Below, piece after piece: positions 1-7,977 of a stretch of 58,196 bases of DNA. Source of the DNA: an uncultured Lachnospiraceae bacterium (GTDB lineage: Bacteria; Bacillota; Clostridia; Lachnospirales; Lachnospiraceae); the NCBI GenBank assembly GCA_934351835.1, contig CAKRJP010000015.1, positions 1 to 58,196 on the forward strand, in the 5' to 3' direction. The notes under the pieces are model-generated. The model was not told the origin of the DNA. It did not search any database and worked only from the letters and a program-made list of their open reading frames with translations. The number at the start of each line of letters is the position of its first letter. Position 1 is the first letter of the stretch. The translations under genes were made by a program, and so were the position numbers.

Positions 1-71
1 CTTACCAGATTTTCTACTTTTCGTTGTTCTTCCTTTTTCTCTAAACGAATCATAATATTACTTTTTTCCAT
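1..71 (-). CDS. GNAT-like acetyltransferase, N-terminal fragment (partial)
   Basis: Only the first 23 or so codons lie inside the window; the gene runs off the left edge. The reading begins MEKSNIMIRLEKKEEQ and is preceded by an AAGGAC-type ribosome binding site. This opening (xIRLEKKEEQRKVENLV) resembles the start of a group of GNAT-family N-acetyltransferases common in Clostridia, but no catalytic motif can be seen in the fragment, so the family call is tentative. It sits 97 bases downstream of the TetR regulator on the same strand and may be co-transcribed with it. Confidence 0.5.
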   Translation of the reverse strand, partial: MEKSNIMIRLEKKEEQRKVENLV

Positions 72-168
72 TTCTTTACGTCCTTTCTTAAAAACTACGA
101 AAAACCGATAATCCTGATTTTTCAGTATCAGAATTAACGGCTCTGCGTCTTAGCGTCTGGCGCTCTTA

Positions 169-762
169 TTACTGCTTCATTTCTTCTACAATTTTGCCCA
201 TCATCTGTTCAAACTGACATTTTGCTTTCGCCTTATCTACTGCTCCATCATATACACTATAATAGAAAAACATATTTGCATAAAATTTAATTGCATTCTC
301 TTCTGGATTTATTATTTCCATATTTTTGAACAGATCCTTCACGTATTCTGCCGGTCCGGATACCAGATATTGCTGATATAAATTCTGCATCTCTTCACTG
401 CGAAACTGCTCTATTGTCAGCATCTTCCGAAACGATGATGCAAAATCATCCTCTGTCCAGTATTCAAACATAGACTTGCTGTATTCCACAAAATCATCCA
501 ATGATACTGTCTCATACTTTTCAGGCGTTTTCTCTTTATCCTCTTGTGGCATATCATATTCTGTTGCCTGTTCGCCATCCTGCTGCTCCATACGCTGCAC
601 AATACAGTCAAAAATATCTCTTTTGCTTTTGTAATGACGGTACAATGCCCCTTTTGTCATGTCAAGCTCTCCTGCTATCTGGCTGACCGAAACAGCTTCG
701 TAACCATCTCTGGCGAACAAATGCAGTGCCACAATCAATATCTCTTCTTTTCTGCTACTCAC
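169..762 (-). CDS. TetR/AcrR family transcriptional regulator
   Basis: A 197-residue one-domain-plus-ligand-domain repressor. Residues 1-50 form the TetR DNA-binding helix-turn-helix (ALHLFARDGYEAVSVSQIA, then MTKGALYRHYKSK); the rest is a helical ligand domain with no recognisable subfamily signature. The start is placed at a GTG because a GGAGG lies eight bases ahead of it; the longer reading from an upstream TTG would put the binding site inside the gene. Its promoter carries two copies of a perfect inverted repeat (781-798 and 811-828), so autorepression is very likely. The effector and further targets are unknown; the GNAT gene downstream is the nearest candidate. Confidence 0.88.
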   Translation of the reverse strand: MSSRKEEILIVALHLFARDGYEAVSVSQIAGELDMTKGALYRHYKSKRDIFDCIVQRMEQQDGEQATEYDMPQEDKEKTPEKYETVSLDDFVEYSKSMFEYWTEDDFASSFRKMLTIEQFRSEEMQNLYQQYLVSGPAEYVKDLFKNMEIINPEENAIKFYANMFFYYSVYDGAVDKAKAKCQFEQMMGKIVEEMKQ

Positions 763-780
763 GCTGATAACCTCCAATTT

Positions 781-828
781 AAATAAACGACCGTTTACAT
801 TTTCATAATAGTAAACGGTCGTTTATTT
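781..828. promoter_or_regulatory. Double TetR operator
   Basis: An 18-base arm at 781-798 (AAATAAACGACCGTTTAC) is repeated exactly as its reverse complement at 811-828, separated by 12 bases. Each arm is itself a near-palindrome AAACGACCGTTT, the usual size of a TetR half-site pair, so there are probably two operators. One fills the promoter spacer and the other covers the region just downstream of the -10 box of the regulator's own gene. Confidence 0.85.
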
Positions 829-833
829 GTCAA
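805..833 (-). promoter_or_regulatory. Promoter of the TetR regulator
   Basis: On the minus strand TTGACA (828-833) and TATTAT (805-810) are separated by exactly 17 bases. The spacer is one arm of the operator repeat, which explains how the repressor could block its own promoter. Confidence 0.85.
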
Positions 834-853
834 GACTTTTCTTTTTACTTATA

Positions 854-1621
854 TTATCTCTTTTTATAAATCAACAGCTCTGGATTTTCACCATCCTTCT
901 CATATGTACATATCAGAATAAAATCCATACTTGCCAGAATACCGAAGCACCTGTCTCCTCCGAATTCAGACTCCAATTGATTACCCAGGTAGGTTTTCTG
1001 ATCATCAAGGAATTTCACTTTTTGTCCATTAGGCAGATTATATTCCAGATTCACATATTTCCCCACAAGTGCATTTAGTTTGTCTACCCTTGGAAGTCCA
1101 TCTATATGCAAATCGTTTATTTCTTCTATCAATTGCCTTTTAAACTCTTCAAACTGTCCATTGTCACTAAGTTCATCATACCTGTTCCAGTAATCTAACT
1201 TTGGAAGCATTTCTTCTAAATAAGAACGTGCCTGTTCTTCGGTAAAGTTTTCATTTACCATATTCTTCACACACACATCAATCAATTCATCCATATCATT
1301 ATATGTGTATGTTCCATCTGCATAGCACCATTTACAATACTCCTCATTTAATGTGCCATCCTTATCACGTCCCAATATGGAATCATCATCAATTGGCATT
1401 CCACAGCACTGGCAGATCAGCTTTCTGGGTTCTCCCAAAAGCGTATTGATGGAGACATCAAATTCTTTCGATAAGAGCTTAAGGGTATCCGTGTTTGGAA
1501 CGGTATCTCCATTTTCCCAACGTGATACTGCCTGCCTTGTTACCATGATTTTATCTGCCAGCTCGTCCTGTGACATTCCTCTTTCTGTTCTAAGTTTAAG
1601 AATTATCTTTTTTGTTTCCAT
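854..1621 (-). CDS. XRE-family regulator with zinc-ribbon-like C-terminal region
   Basis: A 255-residue protein. Residues 1-65 are a Cro/CI-type helix-turn-helix (MSQDELADKIMVTRQAVSRWENG). A cysteine cluster follows, CQCCGMPID and CKWCYADG, matching the putative zinc-ribbon domain often found fused to XRE domains in Firmicutes; the remaining C-terminal part is unassigned. The start is fixed by GGAGGTGA five to seven bases ahead of the ATG; a longer reading of 23 extra residues has no such site. Just upstream on this strand TTTATC and GATAAA form a short inverted repeat (about 1639-1655) that might be its operator. Target genes are unknown. Confidence 0.8.
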   Translation of the reverse strand: METKKIILKLRTERGMSQDELADKIMVTRQAVSRWENGDTVPNTDTLKLLSKEFDVSINTLLGEPRKLICQCCGMPIDDDSILGRDKDGTLNEEYCKWCYADGTYTYNDMDELIDVCVKNMVNENFTEEQARSYLEEMLPKLDYWNRYDELSDNGQFEEFKRQLIEEINDLHIDGLPRVDKLNALVGKYVNLEYNLPNGQKVKFLDDQKTYLGNQLESEFGGDRCFGILASMDFILICTYEKDGENPELLIYKKR

Positions 1622-1742
1622 AGTCGTCACCTCCGTTATCTTTATCATATCGATAAACCCGCAGTCTGAAAAGCAACCTGCTGTTGCCATAATCTATACC
1701 AATACAATCTTTGTAAACAATAACTTTGATCATCACACAAGC

Positions 1743-1771
1743 AAAAAAGAAGCACTCATACAAGCGCTTCT
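1743..1771 (-). terminator. Terminator of the murE-thiN operon
   Basis: On the minus strand a nine-pair stem (1763-1771 with 1748-1756, one G-T pair) and a six-base loop are followed by a run of T (plus-strand A run 1743-1748). It lies about 90 bases beyond thiN and closes the long leftward operon. Confidence 0.85.
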
Positions 1772-1858
1772 CCTTACCATATTAGGACTTCGATCCAAAA
1801 GTTAGTAGGCCACGATGCGGTCCATTTTCTATCGTATATGATATCATCTCTTCTGTAC

Positions 1859-2524
1859 TTATGGATTCTTCGCATCCCTTGTCTGCATCAGTATCACTGT
1901 ACCTGTATGAAAGTCTATCACTACTTCGTCATCTTTAAATTCATTGCTCACGCACAAACTATCATATGGCGTAAGCGTATGATTGTAAAGTGGATATTTT
2001 GCCCCCTTGATCGTCAGTCCATAAACTTCTGAACCTAACGGGAACAATGAAAAATATGGTCCAAATGCCTCTTCTTTCTTAAGATGCACTTCGTCTTCTA
2101 TTAAACGGATCAAATTCTGACTGTCCATGATCTTCGCATCAATTCCTGCCTTGAATGGGATCATCAGGCACTGTACATTTGCCCAAAGGTGGTCAATCCT
2201 TCCACCTGTTGCGCCAAGAATAATGAGTTCACTGCATCCCAGTGTCATTGCCAGACGGATGGCAATTTCAGTGTCTGATGCATCTTTTGCCGGAACATAT
2301 TCCCTGATTGGCACCTGTGTCTCATTTCGGTAATAATCTCCGATTTCTTTTTTGACACTGTCAAAATCTCCTACAATGTAGCTTGGCATGATATCATGTT
2401 TGTACAAAAATTCCATACCTTTATCAACCGCGATGATATACTCTTTTTCATAGCTTGCAAGCACTGACAGAGCAAAATCATCTTCTACTTTTCCCCCACT
2501 TACGATGACAATTCTTTTACTCAT
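1859..2524 (-). CDS. thiN: Thiamine diphosphokinase
   Basis: A 221-residue cytosolic enzyme that transfers diphosphate from ATP to thiamine, giving thiamine diphosphate. The family signature is seen in the N-terminal half: VGDFDSV, then AKDASDTEIAI and LGATGGRIDHLWAN, which hold the Mg-ATP and substrate residues. The length is normal for the family. Its ATG overlaps the rpe stop by eight bases, so it is translationally coupled and is the last gene of the murE-to-thiN operon, an order seen across Firmicutes. Confidence 0.95.
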   Translation of the reverse strand: MSKRIVIVSGGKVEDDFALSVLASYEKEYIIAVDKGMEFLYKHDIMPSYIVGDFDSVKKEIGDYYRNETQVPIREYVPAKDASDTEIAIRLAMTLGCSELIILGATGGRIDHLWANVQCLMIPFKAGIDAKIMDSQNLIRLIEDEVHLKKEEAFGPYFSLFPLGSEVYGLTIKGAKYPLYNHTLTPYDSLCVSNEFKDDEVVIDFHTGTVILMQTRDAKNP

Positions 2525-3179
2525 AGTCCTTTAATATCTCCATAAAATCTTTTGTATTCTGTACCGGGTCCCCGCGAAATACCGCAGAACCGGCCACGAT
2601 AATATTAGCTCCTGCATCTAGTACTTCTCTGACATTCGTCTGATAGATTCCTCCATCCACCTGGATATCTACAGATAAATTTCTGTCATTTAACATCTTA
2701 CGCACATTTCTTATCTTATCCAAAGATTCCGGAATAAATTTCTGTCCGCCAAATCCAGGATGAACACTCATAATAAGGATCATATCCACCTGCTCCAGAT
2801 ACGGAACCAACTCTTTTTCATCTGTCTCCGGGCAAATAGATAATCCAACTTTCATTCCACATTCCCTGATTTTTGTGATCGTTGCCGTCACATCCTCACA
2901 GGCTTCTAAATGGATTGTAACAAGATCAGCTCCCGCTTTCTGAAATGCTTCTATATAACGGATCGGCTCCTGCACCATAAGATGTGCATCCATCACCTGA
3001 TCTGTTGCATCGTGGATCGATGCCAGCACCGGCATTCCAAAAGAAATACTCGGAACAAACATTCCATCCATCACATCAAAATGTAAATATTTTGCCCCAT
3101 TATCTGCAGTCTTTTTCATCTCCTGTCCAAGCACTTTAAAATCCGCTGCCAGGATTGATGGTGCCAAGATATATTCCAT
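2517..3179 (-). CDS. rpe: Ribulose-phosphate 3-epimerase
   Basis: A 220-residue TIM-barrel enzyme that interconverts ribulose 5-phosphate and xylulose 5-phosphate in the non-oxidative pentose phosphate pathway. Visible motifs are LAPSILAADF at the N terminus, HFDVMDGMFVPSISFG (metal-binding His and Asp), HLMVQEP, SVHPGFGGQKF and the phosphate-binding VDGGI and VAGSAVF stretches. Length and motif order match the family throughout. A GGAGG lies nine bases ahead of the ATG. It follows rsgA by two bases and overlaps thiN. Confidence 0.97.
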   Translation of the reverse strand: MEYILAPSILAADFKVLGQEMKKTADNGAKYLHFDVMDGMFVPSISFGMPVLASIHDATDQVMDAHLMVQEPIRYIEAFQKAGADLVTIHLEACEDVTATITKIRECGMKVGLSICPETDEKELVPYLEQVDMILIMSVHPGFGGQKFIPESLDKIRNVRKMLNDRNLSVDIQVDGGIYQTNVREVLDAGANIIVAGSAVFRGDPVQNTKDFMEILKDYE

Positions 3180-3181
3180 GA

Positions 3182-4060
3182 TCAGTACCTCCTCTTATTC
3201 TTTAATTCCTCATACATTTCTATATAATCCTGATACCGGATCTCATGTATCTTCTTCTCTTCCACTGCTTCTTTCACCGCACAACCAGGCTCATGGACAT
3301 GATCGCAACCGTTAAATCTGCATTTCCCCTCATATTCTGCGAATTCAGGAAAATAATATTTTAATTCCTCTTTTTCAAAATCATTTACATAAAGAGAACT
3401 GAATCCCGGAGTATCCATTATATAGGATTTTCCATCGATCGGAAACAATTCGGAATGTCTGGTTGTATGCTTTCCTCTTTCGATTTTCCGGCTGATATCT
3501 CCAGTCTCCATATTTGCCTTAGGCTGAATCAGATTAATGAGCGAAGACTTACCTACACCGGACGGGCCTGCGATTGCCGTAGTTTTCCCTTTCAGTGCCT
3601 CGCGCACCTGATCAATATGGTCATCTTCTCTCGCACTGGTAAATATCAGTGAATATCCTGTCGGTTCATATACCTTCCTCAATTTCTCTATCAATGCTTC
3701 ATCTGCAATATCAGATTTGTTAAAGCACAATACTACCGGGAGATTTTTCGTCTCCATCATAACCAGGAAGCGGTCCAACAGATTAAAGTGCGGATCCGGT
3801 TTTGCCACTGCGAATACAACCAGAGCCTGATCAATATTAGCAACTGCCGGCCGGATAAGTTCATTTTTTCTGGGAAGGATTTTTATAATATTACCTTCTT
3901 TCGGTTCTTCATTTAACACTTCAATCTCTACATTATCTCCAACCAGCGGTTTTATCTTTTCTTTTCTAAATACACCTTTTGCTTTACATTCATAAACACC
4001 GGATTCCACTACATGAACGTAGTAGAATCCGGCAATACCTTTCACTATCTTTCCCTGCAT
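3182..4060 (-). CDS. rsgA: Ribosome small subunit-dependent GTPase A
   Basis: A 292-residue circularly permuted GTPase that assists late maturation of the 30S subunit. An OB-fold occupies roughly residues 1-65. The GTPase motifs appear in permuted order: NKSD (G4) near residue 114, then GPSGVGKSS (G1) and DTPG (G3). The C-terminal zinc knuckle shows C-x4-C-x-H-x5-C. The ribosome binding site is weak (TAGG). It lies nine bases after prkC, and in many Firmicutes the PrkC kinase and RsgA are neighbours; RsgA is a known PrkC-type kinase substrate in Bacillus. Confidence 0.96.
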   Translation of the reverse strand: MQGKIVKGIAGFYYVHVVESGVYECKAKGVFRKEKIKPLVGDNVEIEVLNEEPKEGNIIKILPRKNELIRPAVANIDQALVVFAVAKPDPHFNLLDRFLVMMETKNLPVVLCFNKSDIADEALIEKLRKVYEPTGYSLIFTSAREDDHIDQVREALKGKTTAIAGPSGVGKSSLINLIQPKANMETGDISRKIERGKHTTRHSELFPIDGKSYIMDTPGFSSLYVNDFEKEELKYYFPEFAEYEGKCRFNGCDHVHEPGCAVKEAVEEKKIHEIRYQDYIEMYEELKNKRRY

Positions 4061-4069
4061 ATCAAAAAC

Positions 4070-6184
4070 CTATTCTGTCGTGTCCCCGTCGCCACCATCA
4101 TCCGGAGTTGTAGGTGTGCTTGCCGGTCCCTGGCTGATTACCAGACTGACACTGGTTCCCTCATTAACATTGCTTCCATCGCCTGGATTGCAACTGATTA
4201 CACAGCCGGATGCGACTGCGTCACTATTCTGGTAAGTAATATTTCCTACTTTCAGCCCTGCACTCTTAATCAACTGCTTTGCATTCTCAAGGGTTGTACC
4301 TGTCACCGGTGGTACACTAATCTGTTCCGGTGGTTCTTCACCACGGCTTACAGTAATTCCGACCGTTGTACCTGCATCTACTTTTTTACCACCGGCAATT
4401 GTCTGTGAAACGACTTTTCCTTCCGCAACTGTATCACTATAATCATAAGTCACAGTTACGACCAGCCCTGCCGAGGTGATCTCGTTCTGTGCATCCTGAT
4501 CGTTCTTTCCAATGACATTCGGTACCGTCTTTTTCTCGGCCCCCTTACTTACCTTCATCACAATCTTAGTCTCTTTTGTTGCCTGCGTATTAGCTGCCGG
4601 GGTCGTCTCAATTACATCTCCCTCGGAAACTGTATCGCTGTATGCGTATTCAGAAGAAATCTTTTCAAATCCTTCATTCTTCAATGCTTTCTGAGCCTCG
4701 TCCTCTGACATTCCGCTGACATCTGGTATTGTAAGTTTCTCACCCTTAAGTCCGGAACTTACAACAACCTGCACTTTTGTATTCTTCTTGACTTTCTTTC
4801 CTGATTCAGGAGTCTGCTCACAGATCAGTCCTTCCTCATATTCTTCAGATTCTTCACGGGAAATGACTTCATAACCCAGCCCTTTGCTGTTCAGCGCCTT
4901 TTTCGCCTCATCTTCAGTCATACCTTCTACATTAGGTACTTTAACCGTATTCGTCTCTGTTTTATTCAAGTTCAGAGATGGTCCGAATTTAAAAATACCT
5001 GCCGCTTTTCCGACTGCAAATACCACAATTGCCAAAATAATGGCAACAACCACGATTGTCAAAACCCTCATTACTTTTTTCATTCGTGGATTTACATCAT
5101 CAGAATTCTTCTTTTTTCCGCGGCGCTCATCATAATCATCATCGTCATAATCGTCATCGTCGTCGTAATCATCATCGTCACCATATGATTCTGTATCATA
5201 TTCATCGGTGTCATACTCATCGGTATCATACTCATCAGTATCATACTCGTCAGCATCATATTCATCGTCGCCATCATACGACTCCCTGATATCATCTAAA
5301 TCTTCATCCGTAATAATGACAGTATCTGCATTATTAAGTGGTGGTATTACTACGAAATCGCCATCAGGATCTACCAGCGAATGTTTCAGATCGCGAATCA
5401 GCGCATTCACATTCGCATATCTCCGTTCTGCATTCTTCTGTGTACATTTTAAAATAATCCGCTCCAGACTGTACGGAATATCTTCATTTAGTTCAGACGG
5501 AGGGGTGATTTCTTCTTTTAAATGCTTCATAGCGACCGCAACGGTAGAATCACCATCAAACGGTACTTCCCCTGTTGCCATCTCAAACAGTGTGATTCCA
5601 ATAGAATAAATATCACTCTTCTGATCACTGAACCCGCCTCTCACCTGTTCCGGTGATGAATAATGAACAGATCCCATCGCATTCGTCGTTACTGTATTAG
5701 AGGTAACAGCCTTCGCAATACCGAAATCCGTCACTTTTACCTTTCCATCTCTGGAAATCATAATATTCTGTGGCTTGATATCCCTGTGAATCAGCCCTGC
5801 TTCATGGGCAGCACCAATACCCGCACACATCTGTATCGCAATACTGATCAGTTCTCTGTGCGAAATTCTGCCTTTTTTCTCTATATATTCTTTCAGAGTG
5901 ATACCTTCGACCAGTTCCATGACCATATAGTATAACCCTCTGTCAGATCCTACATCATAAACATTAACAATATTCGGATGCAAAAGTCCTGCTGCCGCCT
6001 GTGCTTCCGAACGGAATTTCCGCACAAAACTTTCGTTCTCCCGATATTCTTTCTTTAATACTTTTACCGCCACATAACGGTTCAGCATTGTATCTTTTCC
6101 CTTATAGACATCTGCCATGCCACCGGTGCCTATCTTACTCAGAATCTGATACCGCTTCCCCAGTACAATTCCATCTTTTACCAT
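4070..6184 (-). CDS. prkC: PASTA-domain Ser/Thr protein kinase
   Basis: A 704-residue membrane kinase that senses muropeptides or lipid II and phosphorylates cytosolic targets. Residues 1-270 are a complete kinase domain: Gly-rich GTGGMADVY, VAVK with Lys41, HRDIKPQN at 133, DFG at 153. Residues 304-352 are a highly acidic linker holding tandem DEYDT repeats. A basic stop precedes one membrane helix (about 371-392), and four PASTA repeats follow outside, beginning VPNVEGM, IPDVSGM, VPNVIGK and VPPVTGT, before a Thr/Pro/Gly tail. It overlaps prpC by eight bases, the classic kinase-phosphatase pair. The acidic linker is unusually long and repetitive. Confidence 0.97.
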   Translation of the reverse strand: MVKDGIVLGKRYQILSKIGTGGMADVYKGKDTMLNRYVAVKVLKKEYRENESFVRKFRSEAQAAAGLLHPNIVNVYDVGSDRGLYYMVMELVEGITLKEYIEKKGRISHRELISIAIQMCAGIGAAHEAGLIHRDIKPQNIMISRDGKVKVTDFGIAKAVTSNTVTTNAMGSVHYSSPEQVRGGFSDQKSDIYSIGITLFEMATGEVPFDGDSTVAVAMKHLKEEITPPSELNEDIPYSLERIILKCTQKNAERRYANVNALIRDLKHSLVDPDGDFVVIPPLNNADTVIITDEDLDDIRESYDGDDEYDADEYDTDEYDTDEYDTDEYDTESYGDDDDYDDDDDYDDDDYDERRGKKKNSDDVNPRMKKVMRVLTIVVVAIILAIVVFAVGKAAGIFKFGPSLNLNKTETNTVKVPNVEGMTEDEAKKALNSKGLGYEVISREESEEYEEGLICEQTPESGKKVKKNTKVQVVVSSGLKGEKLTIPDVSGMSEDEAQKALKNEGFEKISSEYAYSDTVSEGDVIETTPAANTQATKETKIVMKVSKGAEKKTVPNVIGKNDQDAQNEITSAGLVVTVTYDYSDTVAEGKVVSQTIAGGKKVDAGTTVGITVSRGEEPPEQISVPPVTGTTLENAKQLIKSAGLKVGNITYQNSDAVASGCVISCNPGDGSNVNEGTSVSLVISQGPASTPTTPDDGGDGDTTE
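5189..5263 (-). repeat. 15-base tandem repeat encoding DEYDT units in PrkC
   Basis: About five units of a 15-base repeat (plus-strand form close to TCATACTCATCGGTA) encode the DEYDT series of the PrkC juxtamembrane linker, roughly residues 308-332. Units differ by single bases. This kind of array can change copy number by slippage without shifting the frame. Confidence 0.8.
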
Positions 6185-6921
6185 ATACTCACCTCATCTG
6201 CAAGTGGCTCTGCAACAACAACCCCTATGTTGTCTCTTCCACCATTGCTGTTTGCCTTCTCTATCAACATCTGTACAGCTTCGATCACATCACGGGACCC
6301 CTTAACGATGTCAAACATATCTTCATCTTCCACCATGTTGCTCAGTCCATCTGTACACATCAAAATGATATCGCCCTTTTTCAGCCGATACTCATAAATG
6401 TCCGCTTCCACATCTTCTTTCACACCAATCGCACGGGTAATGATATTCTTATCCGGATGATTTCTCGCCTCTTCTGCTTTGATTCCACCAAGTCTCACCA
6501 TCTCTTCCACCAGTGAATGGTCTTTGGATAACTGTCTTATCTTATCATTGATCAGGTAGAGTCTGCTGTCTCCCACATTGGCAAAATAAAGAGTATTGCC
6601 CACAACAGTCGCTACCACCAGTGTCGTTCCCATGCCTTCCAGTTTGATATCTGTAGCGGCAACTTCTATTAACTTGCGATTTGCAACGCTGACTACATTT
6701 CTTAAAATCTCCTCAGGTTCTTTCAAAGAGGTATTCTCTATCTCCTCTTTTAACACGTTGACTGTATATTTAGACGCAAAATCGCCTGCCTTGTGTCCTC
6801 CCATTCCGTCGGCAACCACAAGCAGGTTCGCAAAAGGACCAATCGGTTGGTCCGTCACATATACATAATCCTGATTGACTTCTCTTTTTCTTCCAATGTC
6901 AGTCATTGCATATAATTTCAT
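6178..6921 (-). CDS. prpC: PP2C-type Ser/Thr phosphatase
   Basis: A 247-residue metal-dependent phosphatase that reverses PrkC phosphorylation. PP2C motifs run in order: DIGRKREVNQD near the N terminus, VVADGMGGHKAG, NVGDSRLYL, LVEEMVRLGGI, MCTDGLSNMV and GRDNIGVVV, which carry the metal-binding aspartates. The ATG at 6921 is chosen because AGGAG precedes it; a longer reading from 6969 has an atypical N terminus and overlaps rlmN much more. As placed, it overlaps the end of rlmN by 23 bases and the start of prkC by eight. Confidence 0.95.
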   Translation of the reverse strand: MKLYAMTDIGRKREVNQDYVYVTDQPIGPFANLLVVADGMGGHKAGDFASKYTVNVLKEEIENTSLKEPEEILRNVVSVANRKLIEVAATDIKLEGMGTTLVVATVVGNTLYFANVGDSRLYLINDKIRQLSKDHSLVEEMVRLGGIKAEEARNHPDKNIITRAIGVKEDVEADIYEYRLKKGDIILMCTDGLSNMVEDEDMFDIVKGSRDVIEAVQMLIEKANSNGGRDNIGVVVAEPLADEVSIW

Positions 6922-7969
6922 CGCATTCTCCTTCATCAGACGCCGCATGACGCCTTCTAAGCTGTCCACAGGCCCCGTCTATATCAGAGCCTCTTTCCCT
7001 TCTAATAGTAACATTTATTCCGTTTTTTTCAAGTTTATTTTTAAATTCCAACGCATTTTTCCGCTCTGGTCTCTTATAATCCCGCTCTTTGATCGGATTA
7101 ACCGGGATTAAATTCAAATGACAGTTTCTTTTTTTCAAAATAGCAGTCAGTTCCGCAATATCTTCCGGTCCATCATTGACCCCTGCCACCAGACTATACT
7201 CAAATGTGATTCTTCTTCCGGTCTTTTCGAAATAATAGTCACATGCCTCAAGCACTTCATCCAGATTATATTTAAATGCGATCGGCATCAGTTTTTCTCG
7301 TTTCTCCTGGCTGGAACCGTGCAACGAAAGTGCCAGTGTAATCTGGAATCCTTCCTCTGCCAGTTTTCTCATATTTGGAACGATTCCGCAAGTAGAAGCA
7401 GTAATATTTCTCTGACTGATATTCAACCCATGTTCATCACTCAGCATATGAATAAATTTCACGAAATTATCGTAGTTGTCCATTGGTTCCCCTGTTCCCA
7501 TGACAACTACATTAGAAACACGTTCTCCCGACATTTTCTGAATCTGGTAGATCTGTCTTAACATCTCTGACGGCCTTAAACTTCTCTCCAGTCCTCCGAT
7601 CGTTGATGCACAGAATCTGCACCCCATCCGGCAACCCGCCTGTGAAGAAATACAGACAGAATTTCCGTAATTATATTTCATCAAAACGCTTTCAATCATA
7701 TTTCCATCTGCAAGCTCAAACAAAAACTTTTCTGTCGGATCAACTTTTGAAATCTGGTGGTCTATCATTTTGACTGTGGAGATTTCATACTCTGTTTCCA
7801 GCCGTTCTCTCAGACTCTTTGGTAGATTCGTCATCTCCTGAAAATCATCAGCCAGCTTCACATGCAGCCATTCATATATCTGTTTTCCGCGGAACGCTTT
7901 TTCGCCAATCCGCTTCATTTCTTCTATTAATTCTTCATAATTAAATGAACCTATATCTATTTTACTCAT
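6899..7969 (-). CDS. rlmN: 23S rRNA/tRNA adenine C2 methyltransferase (radical SAM)
   Basis: A 356-residue radical SAM enzyme that methylates A2503 of 23S rRNA and A37 of some tRNAs at C2. The N-terminal helical accessory domain (FRGKQIYEWLH) is followed by the radical SAM motif CRMGCRFC, then GTGEPMDNYDN, LALSLHGS and ITFEYSLVAGVND. The C-terminal GSDIDGACGQLR carries the catalytic cysteine. The last dozen residues beyond this are an extension that overlaps prpC. The ribosome binding site is weak. It lies eight bases after rsmB in the operon. Confidence 0.97.
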   Translation of the reverse strand: MSKIDIGSFNYEELIEEMKRIGEKAFRGKQIYEWLHVKLADDFQEMTNLPKSLRERLETEYEISTVKMIDHQISKVDPTEKFLFELADGNMIESVLMKYNYGNSVCISSQAGCRMGCRFCASTIGGLERSLRPSEMLRQIYQIQKMSGERVSNVVVMGTGEPMDNYDNFVKFIHMLSDEHGLNISQRNITASTCGIVPNMRKLAEEGFQITLALSLHGSSQEKREKLMPIAFKYNLDEVLEACDYYFEKTGRRITFEYSLVAGVNDGPEDIAELTAILKKRNCHLNLIPVNPIKERDYKRPERKNALEFKNKLEKNGINVTIRRERGSDIDGACGQLRRRHAASDEGECDEIICND

Positions 7970-7977
7970 AGTTATCT

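Noticed and set aside
1353..1805. 150-residue ORF opposite the XRE gene
   Set aside because: No ribosome binding site or family features; it is antisense to a well-supported gene.
5056..5295. His-rich and Met-rich ORFs opposite the PrkC linker
   Set aside because: They are out-of-frame shadows of the acidic codon repeat and have no ribosome binding site.
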